From Luteimonas sp. YGD11-2 (GTDB lineage Bacteria; Pseudomonadota; Gammaproteobacteria; Xanthomonadales; Xanthomonadaceae): DNA of 64,000 bases. The stretch is from positions 1,984,001-2,048,000 of the forward strand of contig NZ_CP035376.1 of the NCBI RefSeq assembly GCF_004118975.1, read 5' to 3'. Shown here piece by piece: positions 24,491-32,072 of the stretch. The notes below the pieces were generated by a model. That model worked only from the letters and a program-made list of their open reading frames with translations. It was not told where the DNA came from and ran no database searches. The stretch's first letter is position 1; each line of letters opens with the position of its first letter. The translations under genes and the position numbers were made by a program.

Positions 24491-25228
24491 ATGAGCGAAG
24501 CGATGGACACACCCACGATGGCCGACGAACTGCTGGTGATGGACGACGGCGCCTCCTCGATCGAGCCGGGCCATTCCCTGGTCGGCGGCATGGCGCATCC
24601 CGACCTGTCGCTGACCCCTGCACACCACCCGCACGCGCCACGCAGCGAGCAGCTTCGCGCCCTGCGCACCGAACTGATGATGCGCCGCGACCACACCGGC
24701 ACCGAGCGTGCGGAGGTCGTGACCCTGCTCAGCTCCGGGTGCGGCGAGGGTCGCTCGCAGATGGTCGCGGAGCTGGCCATCACCTTCGCGCAACTCGGGC
24801 GGCCGACCCTGCTGCTGGACGCCGACATGCGCCATCCGCGCCAGCACCTGCTGTTCGGCATGGACAACCACCACGGGCTGTCGCAGATGCTGGCGTCCGG
24901 CCGACCCCCACGCCTCTACCCGGTCAGCGGGATGCCGCACCTGATGCTGCATACCGCCGGGGCACCGCCATCCAACCCCGTGGAGCTGTTGTCGGGCCCT
25001 GCCTTCGAGCAGGCGCTGCGGCGCTACCGCCAGGACTACGACTTCATCGTCATCGACACCCCGCCGCTGGATACCTACGCCGATGCATTGGCGGTGATCA
25101 ATCTGGCGCGGCGCGGACTGGTGCTGACCCGCGCCCAGCACACCCGCTACCAGGACACGAAGCAGATGCTGCGCCGCCTGGCGGCCACCCGGGCGCAGAT
25201 CCTGGGTTCGGTCATCAACCACTTCTGA
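24491..25228 (+). CDS. BY-kinase/CpsD-like ATPase with an altered Walker A
   Basis: This 245-residue protein is the cytoplasmic partner of the Wzz protein. Bacterial tyrosine kinase motifs are present: SEQLRALRTELMMRRD, Walker A' TLLLDADMRHPRQHLL (Asp110, Asp112), NPVELLSGPAFEQAL and Walker B DFIVIDTPPLDTYADAL (Asp189). Walker A reads SSGCGEGRSQM: the otherwise invariant Lys of GEGKS/T is Arg88. The protein ends GSVINHF with no Tyr cluster. Both features argue it may bind nucleotide poorly and act as a structural co-polymerase partner rather than an autophosphorylating kinase; this is inference. Two-base gap to the upstream gene, four to the next. Confidence 0.85.
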   Translation: MSEAMDTPTMADELLVMDDGASSIEPGHSLVGGMAHPDLSLTPAHHPHAPRSEQLRALRTELMMRRDHTGTERAEVVTLLSSGCGEGRSQMVAELAITFAQLGRPTLLLDADMRHPRQHLLFGMDNHHGLSQMLASGRPPRLYPVSGMPHLMLHTAGAPPSNPVELLSGPAFEQALRRYRQDYDFIVIDTPPLDTYADALAVINLARRGLVLTRAQHTRYQDTKQMLRRLAATRAQILGSVINHF

Positions 25229-25232
25229 CGCC

Positions 25233-26726
25233 ATGAACCCACCCGGCAACCCGTCCCGCAGATCGCCCGCGCTTGCCGCGCACGGGATGTGGCGGGAGCG
25301 CGGACCGGCCGTTGCCACGCGCGGTGGCGGACAGTCGTGGGTCCGGGATGACCGCTTTTCGCTGCTGCTTGCGGCAATGGTCTGGGCGCTGGTGGTGCTG
25401 ATCACCACGCCGGAGGGCTTCGACTACTCCGCCCTGACCACCGACGACATGCCGACCTCAGGCAGCGCCACCAGCCGCCTGCAGTGGCTGGGACTGATCG
25501 GCATCGGCACGGCGTTCCTGCTGTGGCGTGGAGGGCTGGCCTGGCTGCTGCTGCGCTGGGTCAATCCGTTCCTGGTGGCATTCGTGGTGCTGGCCGCGGC
25601 CAGCGTGCTGTGGTCGATCGAGCCGGGGATCACCCTGCGGCGGATGATCCGGGTCGCGGCGATCCTGCTGTGCCCGGCCGCGCTGGTCCTGGTCGCCTGG
25701 CATCCGCGGCGCTTCCAGCAGGTCCTGCGTCCGATCATCACCGCACTGCTCGCCGGCTCGCTTGCATTCGGCGTGGCCTTCCCGCAACTGGCCATCCACA
25801 ACGAGACAGCAGCCGAGCTGGCCGGCGCCTGGCGCGGCCTGACCAACCACAAGAACAGCCTCGGCACGCTGGCCTGCCTGGGCCTGATCTTCTGGCTGCA
25901 TGCCGGTCTCGCGCGCGAGACCCGCTTGTGGACCGCGCTGGGCGGCGCGGCGATCGCTGCGGCCTGCCTGCTGCTGTCGCGCAGTTCGACGGCCCTGGTC
26001 ACCGGCGCCTTCACCTGCATCTTCCTGCTGATGCTGCTGCGCTCGCCGAAGGGTCTGCGCCGCTGGATGCCATGGCTGACGGCGCTGTTCGTGACCGCAC
26101 TGCTGGCCTATTCGCTGGCCGTGCTGCGCCTGGTACCCGGCCTGGAAGTGCTGCTGACCCCGGTCACCGCGATCACCGGCAAGGACCTGACCTTTACCGG
26201 CCGCACCGAGATCTGGGCGATCGTGATCGAGCAGATCCGCCTGCACCCCTGGCTTGGCGGCGGCTATGGCGCGTACTGGATCGGGCCGGTACATGGCTCG
26301 CCCGCCTACGAAATGGTGCGGCTGCTGTATTTCTACCCGGGCTCCGGGCACAACGGCTACGTGGACATCGCCAACGACCTCGGCAGCGTCGGCCTGGTGG
26401 TGCTGCTCGGCTATCTGATCGTCCACGTGGCGCAGTGCCTGCAGCTGCTGAAGATCGACCGCGCCCAGGCCGCGCTGTACCTGGCGATCTTCTTCCAGCA
26501 GGCGGTGAACAACCTGTCCGAGTCGCACTGGCTCAACGTCACCACCCTGAGCATGGTGGTGATGACCACGGCGAGCCTGGCGCTGTCGCGTGCATTGCTC
26601 GAGCACCGGCTGCGGGACGTGTTCGGCATGCCCCGGGCGCGGCATGTACCTGCGCCCGCCGCGGCACGGCACCACCCCGCGCCGCGCGCCCACCCTGCGC
26701 CGCGCGTCGGGGTTGCCGCGCCATGA
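25233..26726 (+). CDS. O-antigen ligase/polymerase-type membrane protein (Wzy-like)
   Basis: About 11 hydrophobic segments and the family O-antigen polymerase/ligase region: GLTNHKNSLGTLACLGLIFW (a typical Wzy_C-type NHxxS segment), then a long periplasmic loop with GKDLTFTGRTEIWAIVIEQI and GHNGYVDIANDLG. These match WaaL/Wzy proteins that join polysaccharide units at the periplasmic face. Polymerase rather than ligase is inferred from the EPS context. Residues 420–497 are cytoplasmic and basic/proline-rich (PAPAAARHHPAPRAHPAP). Its stop overlaps the HAD gene's ATG (ATGA). Confidence 0.87.
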   Translation: MNPPGNPSRRSPALAAHGMWRERGPAVATRGGGQSWVRDDRFSLLLAAMVWALVVLITTPEGFDYSALTTDDMPTSGSATSRLQWLGLIGIGTAFLLWRGGLAWLLLRWVNPFLVAFVVLAAASVLWSIEPGITLRRMIRVAAILLCPAALVLVAWHPRRFQQVLRPIITALLAGSLAFGVAFPQLAIHNETAAELAGAWRGLTNHKNSLGTLACLGLIFWLHAGLARETRLWTALGGAAIAAACLLLSRSSTALVTGAFTCIFLLMLLRSPKGLRRWMPWLTALFVTALLAYSLAVLRLVPGLEVLLTPVTAITGKDLTFTGRTEIWAIVIEQIRLHPWLGGGYGAYWIGPVHGSPAYEMVRLLYFYPGSGHNGYVDIANDLGSVGLVVLLGYLIVHVAQCLQLLKIDRAQAALYLAIFFQQAVNNLSESHWLNVTTLSMVVMTTASLALSRALLEHRLRDVFGMPRARHVPAPAAARHHPAPRAHPAPRVGVAAP

Positions 26727-28153
26727 CCGCCGCGATGCGACTGACCGCGCATACCCGCTCCCCGAAAGCGGCGCTGTCGGCGATCCGCGACTTCGACGGC
26801 CCGCTGCTGATCGACCTGGATGAAACGCTGTACCTGCGCAATTCCACCGAGGACTTCATCGATTGCGCCTGCCCCGGCATCGTCGCGATCGTGCTGTTGC
26901 GCGTGCTGGACCTGCTGCAGCCCTGGCGCTGGACCGGCGGCGTGGCGACGCGCGACTACTGGCGGGTCCGCACGATCGCCCTGCTGCTGCCGTGGACGCG
27001 CTGGCGCTGGCTGCGGCGCGCGCGGCACCTCGCGGCCGAGCATGGCAACCGGCCACTCATCGACGCCCTCAGTGCACACGACCGCTCGGCCGTCATCATC
27101 ATCACCAATGGCTTCGCGCCGATCGTTGGGGCGCTGGTCTCCGCGCTGGAGCTGCCGGCCCACAGGGTGATCGCCGCCGGGCTGTCCTCCGCGCGCGACC
27201 GCCGCATCGGAAAGCTGCGCATGGCGCAGGAAAAGCTGGGCGACCGCACGATCGCCGACTCGCTGGTGCTGAGCGATTCGCTGGACGACCTGCCGCTGCT
27301 GGACGCGTGCCGGCGGCCGCTGCTGACCATCTGGCCGGATGCCTGCTTCCGCGCTGCGCTGGCAAGGACCTACCTGCCCGGCCAGTACCTGAGCCAGGTC
27401 AAGCGCCCGGGCGAGCGCTACATCATCCGCGGCATCCTCAAGGAGGACTTCGCGTTCTGGGTCCTGGCGTCGGTGGGGCTGGCCGCCATGCCGGTCCTGC
27501 ACGTGCTGGGGCTCGGGCTGTTGCTGCTGTCGTTCTGGGCGATCTACGAGCTGGGCTACGTCGACAACGATCGTATCGGCGCACGCTACGAATCCGATCC
27601 CAAGCTCAGCGCGGCCTTCCATGCCGCGCCCGTCGCCACGCCCGCGGTGCGTCCGTGGATCTGGGCGATCGGCAGTGCCGCACTGGCGATCATCCTGCTG
27701 CGCTGGCCGGAGCCGCCCCACATGGCCGACCTCGCCGTCTGGGCCGGCCTGCTGGTGCTGCTGCACCAGTGGTTCCGCTTCTACAACCGGCTGGACAAGC
27801 AGACCCGGATCTGGCCCTTCGCAGGGCTGCAACTGGCGCGCACCGCGGCCTTCGCGATCCTCGTGCCGATCACCGCGGTCGGCGCGATGGCGTTGGGCGC
27901 CCATGTGCTGGCGCGCTGGGCGCCCTATCTCGTCTACCGGGTCACCGGCCGCGACTGGCCGGACACGCGCCTGCCGCTGGTGCGGCTGATGTTCTTCGTG
28001 ATCCTGACACTTCTGCTGCTGCCGTCGCTGGGTGTCATGCCGCTGCTGGAGTGGACGGCCGTGGCGCTGCTGGGCTGGAACCTGCTCCGCGCGCGTAAGG
28101 ACCTGCTGTCGATGGTGTCCGCCGCGCGACGCATCGACCGGAGACCCGCATGA
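26723..28153 (+). CDS. HAD-superfamily phosphatase-like domain fused to a multi-spanning membrane domain
   Basis: The N-terminal ~230 residues hold HAD motifs: motif I DLDETLYLRN (Asp31, Asp33), motif II SAVIIITNGF, and motif IV LVLSDSLDDLPLL. The rest has about six hydrophobic segments (residues 245–460), one followed by YELGYVDNDRIGARYE, which has acidic residues placed a little like the Asp motifs of UbiA-type prenyltransferases. HAD–UbiA fusions that make polyprenyl-linked sugars are known, but I cannot show that this is one. It could dephosphorylate a lipid-linked or sugar-phosphate intermediate. Overlaps the upstream Wzy-like and downstream glycosyltransferase genes by four bases each. 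Confidence 0.7.
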   Translation: MTAAMRLTAHTRSPKAALSAIRDFDGPLLIDLDETLYLRNSTEDFIDCACPGIVAIVLLRVLDLLQPWRWTGGVATRDYWRVRTIALLLPWTRWRWLRRARHLAAEHGNRPLIDALSAHDRSAVIIITNGFAPIVGALVSALELPAHRVIAAGLSSARDRRIGKLRMAQEKLGDRTIADSLVLSDSLDDLPLLDACRRPLLTIWPDACFRAALARTYLPGQYLSQVKRPGERYIIRGILKEDFAFWVLASVGLAAMPVLHVLGLGLLLLSFWAIYELGYVDNDRIGARYESDPKLSAAFHAAPVATPAVRPWIWAIGSAALAIILLRWPEPPHMADLAVWAGLLVLLHQWFRFYNRLDKQTRIWPFAGLQLARTAAFAILVPITAVGAMALGAHVLARWAPYLVYRVTGRDWPDTRLPLVRLMFFVILTLLLLPSLGVMPLLEWTAVALLGWNLLRARKDLLSMVSAARRIDRRPA

Positions 28154-29055
28154 ACGTGAGCCTGTGCATCGCCACCTACCGGCGCCCGCTGCGGCTGGCG
28201 CTGCTGCTGGACGACCTCGCCGGGCAGGCGCGTCCACCGGACGAGCTGGTCATCGTCGACAACGATCCCGACGCCAGCGCCGAGGCGGTGGTGGCGGAGC
28301 GCGTCGCCCGCGGGCTGCCCTTCCCGGTGCGCTATGGCCGGCAACCGGTCAAGAACATCTCGCTGACGCGCAATCACAGCGTGGCGCTGGCCAGCGGCGA
28401 CTGGATCGCCTTCATCGACGATGACGAGCGGGCCCCGCCGTACTGGCTGCAGCGGCTATGTGCCGCCGTGCACGATTACCGGGCCGACGGCGTGCTCGGG
28501 CCGGTGATACCGATCGTGCCCGCGGACGCGCCGGCGTGGATCCGCCGCGGGCGCTTCTACGACTGGGCGCGGATGCCGACCGGGAACACCGTTCCGCGCA
28601 ACCGGTTGCGCTTCGGCAACCTGGTGCTGCGCGCATCGCTGCTGCGCGGGGCAACCCCTTTCGATCCCGCCTACGGTCTGACCGGCGGCGAGGACGGAGA
28701 CCTGCTTGCGCGCCTGGCGCAGGCGGGCGCCAGGCTGGTGTGGTGCGACGAGGCCGTCGTCCACGAGCCGGTGGAGGCCACCCGGCTGGCGCTCGGCTGG
28801 CTGCTGCGCCGTGCACTGCGCGGTGGCCAGGATTTCGCCCGGCACACGCTGGCCGGCCGCTACGGCGCCAAAGGCCTGGGCGCACGCCTGCGGCTGGCGT
28901 TGCGCGCCGGTGTGCAGCTGCTGGCCGCCTCGCTTCTCACGCTGCTGAGCCTGCCGTTCGGCCGCCATCACGCGGTGCACTGGCTGACCAGGGCCTCCGC
29001 CAACCTCGGCAAGCTGACCATCTTCTGGGGTTGGCACTATCGGGAGTACGCCTGA
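28150..29055 (+). CDS. Family 2 glycosyltransferase
   Basis: A 301-residue GT-A enzyme that should add one sugar to the growing EPS repeat unit. Features: VSLCIATYRRPLRLALLLDD at the N-terminus (nucleotide-sugar site), the DxD-equivalent AFIDDDERAPPYW, and GGEDGDLLARLAQAG with the ED base. The C-terminal part has a hydrophobic segment (LLAASLLTLLSLPFG) that may associate with the membrane. Donor and linkage unknown. Starts within the stop of the HAD gene (ATGA), one base before the next gene. Confidence 0.9.
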   Translation: MNVSLCIATYRRPLRLALLLDDLAGQARPPDELVIVDNDPDASAEAVVAERVARGLPFPVRYGRQPVKNISLTRNHSVALASGDWIAFIDDDERAPPYWLQRLCAAVHDYRADGVLGPVIPIVPADAPAWIRRGRFYDWARMPTGNTVPRNRLRFGNLVLRASLLRGATPFDPAYGLTGGEDGDLLARLAQAGARLVWCDEAVVHEPVEATRLALGWLLRRALRGGQDFARHTLAGRYGAKGLGARLRLALRAGVQLLAASLLTLLSLPFGRHHAVHWLTRASANLGKLTIFWGWHYREYA

Positions 29056-29056
29056 C

Positions 29057-30235
29057 ATGGATGTGGTCGCGTCGTCCGGTTTCCTGCTGCTCGCCCTGCC
29101 GACCCTGCTCGGCGGCCTCTACCTGCTGCTGCTGACCCTGCTCTCCGCGCGCCCGCGGGCGCGGCCGCCATCACGGCTGCAACTGCACTTCGACGTGGTG
29201 GTGCCCGCGCACAACGAGGCCGGCGGAATCGCCCGCACCATTGCCAGCCTGCAGGCGCTCGACTGGCCGCGCGACCGGTTCCGCATCCTGGTCGTCGCCG
29301 ACAACTGCACGGACGCCACCGCCGCCATTGCCCGCGCCGCGGGTGCGCAGGTGCTGGAACGTCACGACGACCATCGCCGTGGCAAGGGCCACGCGCTGGC
29401 CTTCGCCTTCGACGCCAGCCGCCGCGACGCGCTGGCCGACGCGGTGGTCGTGGTCGATGCCGACACCGGGGTGTCGCCCAACCTGCTCGAGGCCTTTGCC
29501 ACGCGCCTGGAGCACGGTGCGCGCGCGGTGCAGGCGCATTACGGCGTCCGCAACCCGAATGCGTCCTGGCGCACGCGCCTGATCACCATCGCCAAGGGCG
29601 CCTTCCATATCGTGCGGTCGCGCGGACGCGAGCGCCTGGGCCTGTCCTGCGGACTGCGTGGCAACGGCTGGTGCGTGACCCATGGGCTGCTGCACCAGGT
29701 GCCCTACAGCGCCTACTCGCTCACCGAGGATCTCGAATACACCCTCGAACTGGGGCTGTCCGGCGTGCGCGTGCACTATGCGGACGAGGCCCATGCCGAT
29801 GGCGACATGGAAGCCGGCGGGGCAGCCGCGACACCGCAGCGTCAACGCTGGGAACTGGGCCGTTTCGCGCTGACGAAGAAGTACGCGCTGCGACTGCTGC
29901 ATGCAGGCCTGCGCCGCCCCAGCCGCCTGTGCCTGGACCTCGCAATGGACCTGCTGATCCCGCCGCTGTCCTACCTCGCGCTGTCCGCGACGGCGCTGCT
30001 GGCAATGGCCGCGGCCGCAGCCCTCTGGCAGCCGGCATGGAGCTTCTGGCTGGCCTGGCCGGCAATCTCCATCCTTGCCATCGCGCTCTACGTGCTGCGC
30101 GGCTGGCAGTTGAGCGGAACGGGACCGCGTGGCCTGCTGGATCTGGCTGCCGCGCCGGTTTTCGTCACCTGGAAGCTGATGGCCATGTTGGGGCCACGCA
30201 CGGCAGGCTGGGTCCGGACGCAGCGCCACCCATGA
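29057..30235 (+). CDS. Membrane-bound family 2 glycosyltransferase (processive-type motifs)
   Basis: A 392-residue protein. N-terminal membrane helix (FLLLALPTLLGGLYLLLLTL), then VVVPAHNEAGGIARTIASLQ, the DxD motif VVVDADTGVSP, SLTEDLEYTLELG with the TED base, and QRQRWELGRF, the (Q/R)xxRW motif of processive beta-glycosyltransferases such as cellulose and hyaluronan synthases. Two or three C-terminal hydrophobic helices. Might add the main-chain sugar; donor unknown. Stop overlaps the flippase start (ATGA). Confidence 0.88.
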   Translation: MDVVASSGFLLLALPTLLGGLYLLLLTLLSARPRARPPSRLQLHFDVVVPAHNEAGGIARTIASLQALDWPRDRFRILVVADNCTDATAAIARAAGAQVLERHDDHRRGKGHALAFAFDASRRDALADAVVVVDADTGVSPNLLEAFATRLEHGARAVQAHYGVRNPNASWRTRLITIAKGAFHIVRSRGRERLGLSCGLRGNGWCVTHGLLHQVPYSAYSLTEDLEYTLELGLSGVRVHYADEAHADGDMEAGGAAATPQRQRWELGRFALTKKYALRLLHAGLRRPSRLCLDLAMDLLIPPLSYLALSATALLAMAAAAALWQPAWSFWLAWPAISILAIALYVLRGWQLSGTGPRGLLDLAAAPVFVTWKLMAMLGPRTAGWVRTQRHP

Positions 30236-31515
30236 AGCCGGAGACCCGCGGGTTGTTCGTGCGCATGTTCAGCGGCGCCGTGCTCGACCAGGCGCTGCTG
30301 TCGGCAAGCAGCCTTGCGGTCGGGCTGCTGCTGATCCGCCATGCCAGCGAACTGCAGTACGGTTATTTCGTGCTGGTCACCAGCATCCTCATGCTGATGA
30401 CATCGCTGCAGCGCTCCTTCATCGGCCCGGCGATGATCCACCGCATGACCACGCTGGACCGCGAGGGCCGCGGCGCCCTGACCGGCGCGATCTACCGGGA
30501 GCAGTGCCGGTGGAGCCATCTGATGGTCCTGGTCGCGGCCACCGCGACCCTGCTGCTGTGGGTCAACGGCGTACTCGACCGGCAGACCGGCCCGCTGGTC
30601 CTGGTGACGATAGGCACCGCTGCGGCAGCGTTGCGCCGGGAGTTCTTCCGCATGGTCCTGCTGGCCTACCGCCGCTCCACGGAAGTGCTCAGGGCCGACA
30701 CCGTCTATGTCGTGCTGCTGGTGGCAGCGGCGCTGGTCACCAGTCGCCTGCCCAGCCCCGCGGCGGCGACCACGGTGCTGCTGGGCCTCGCTGCACTGGT
30801 CGGAGGCAGCCTGTTGCAGAGGCTGCTGCGCAGTCGGGAAGCCTGGGACATCACGGGCGACCACGGCATCCTGCGCCGCATCGCCCCCGTCGGTGCATGG
30901 GCGGTGACCGGTGCGGTGATCCACTGGAGCTACAGCCACGGCTACAACTATCTGGTGGCAGGCACGCTCGACGTCGCCGCCATCGCGGCCATCGCCGCCA
31001 CGCGCCTGTTGCTGATGCCGATCAACCTGCTGTCAACGGGCATCGGCGCGCTGATGCTGCCGCTCACGTCGGCCTGGCTGCACGCCTGGGGCGCTGCCGT
31101 GGTGCTGCGCCGCTTGACCCTGTTCGCAGCCGGCGTGGCCGCCGCCTCGCTGGTCTACCTGGGCACCCTGTGGCTGACGCGTGACTGGATCTTCGCCAAG
31201 GTCCTCAACAAGCACTTCGAGGACGGCGACACCCTGTTGCTGCTGTGGTCGGCCGTATTCGTGCTGATGGTGATGCGTGACCAGCTGATCTACCTGCTGG
31301 TGGCGCGACAGCGCTTCCGCACCCTGGCGGCGCTGTCGACCTTCAGCGCGGTGCTGTCGCTGATGGTCAGCTACGTCGGCATGCAGCACTTCGGCGTGGT
31401 CGGCGCGGTGTTCGGCCTGCTGGTGGGCGAAGCGCTCAGCCTCGCCGGCGTCGTGCTGCTGTCGTTGCGCGAGGTCGCGCAGCCGGTGCCCGCGCAACTC
31501 TGCGCGGCGCGATAG
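30232..31515 (+). CDS. Polysaccharide repeat-unit flippase, Wzx/MATE-like
   Basis: The 427-residue protein has about 12 hydrophobic segments in two halves, as in MOP-superfamily flippases (SSLAVGLLLIRHASELQYGY at the start matches the common 'GxxxY' oligosaccharide flippase motif). It would flip the lipid-linked repeat to the periplasm for polymerisation by the Wzy-like protein. Last gene of the EPS operon; it ends four bases before a convergent Nudix gene. No canonical terminator fits in that gap. Confidence 0.85.
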   Translation: MKPETRGLFVRMFSGAVLDQALLSASSLAVGLLLIRHASELQYGYFVLVTSILMLMTSLQRSFIGPAMIHRMTTLDREGRGALTGAIYREQCRWSHLMVLVAATATLLLWVNGVLDRQTGPLVLVTIGTAAAALRREFFRMVLLAYRRSTEVLRADTVYVVLLVAAALVTSRLPSPAAATTVLLGLAALVGGSLLQRLLRSREAWDITGDHGILRRIAPVGAWAVTGAVIHWSYSHGYNYLVAGTLDVAAIAAIAATRLLLMPINLLSTGIGALMLPLTSAWLHAWGAAVVLRRLTLFAAGVAAASLVYLGTLWLTRDWIFAKVLNKHFEDGDTLLLLWSAVFVLMVMRDQLIYLLVARQRFRTLAALSTFSAVLSLMVSYVGMQHFGVVGAVFGLLVGEALSLAGVVLLSLREVAQPVPAQLCAAR

Positions 31516-31519
31516 AGCC

Positions 31520-32008
31520 TCAGAACCGCGAGCACGACCACGACTGCATGCGGCCGTCGCGGTAGGGCATCACCATGTGGAAGGCACGCGGGTCATCGTC
31601 GAACACCAGTGGCACGAAGTGCCGATCGCCTTCCCACATCGGCAGCTCCAGCAGCCGCTCGATCTCCACCCACTCCAGCGTGCCTTCGACGTTGGACGCG
31701 TGCGGTGTGCCGCTGTAGCGGGTGACGAGGAACACGAAGCCGAACCAGTCCTCGCCGCCCTTGCCGAAGCCGGGCCAGCTGATCGTGCCGCGCAGCTGCA
31801 TGGCGTCGCAGGTGATCCCGGCCTCCTCGAGGATCTCGCGGCGCATGCCGGCGGCGATGTCCTCGTCGGCCTCCAGCTTGCCGCCCAGGCCGTTGTACTT
31901 GCCGAGGTGCTGGTCGCTGGCGCGTGCGTTGCGGTGGATCAGCAGCACCTGGCGGCCGTCGGCGGACAACACGTAGCCCAGGGTGGCGAGGATCGGGGTA
32001 TAGGGCAT
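31520..32008 (-). CDS. Nudix hydrolase, MutT/8-oxo-dGTPase type
   Basis: Contains a complete Nudix box, GGKLEADEDIAAGMRREILEE followed by AGI, with Glu residues for metal binding. LLIHRNARASDQHLGKYNGLG and WPGFGKGGEDWFGFVF are typical of bacterial MTH1-like 8-oxo-dGTP hydrolases (WFGFVFL motif). ATG at 32008 (MPYTPILATLGYVLS) is preferred over 32041 because it begins directly at the fold's first strand; neither has a clear ribosome site. Likely role is nucleotide-pool sanitation; substrate not proven. Convergent with the EPS operon. C-terminal residues include SWSCSRF. Confidence 0.85.
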   Translation of the reverse strand: MPYTPILATLGYVLSADGRQVLLIHRNARASDQHLGKYNGLGGKLEADEDIAAGMRREILEEAGITCDAMQLRGTISWPGFGKGGEDWFGFVFLVTRYSGTPHASNVEGTLEWVEIERLLELPMWEGDRHFVPLVFDDDPRAFHMVMPYRDGRMQSWSCSRF

Positions 32009-32072
32009 GCGGTGCGCTGGACAGGTGGCGTCGGGTGCCATGGTAGCCGCGGTGGTGGTGCCGGTACCGTGC

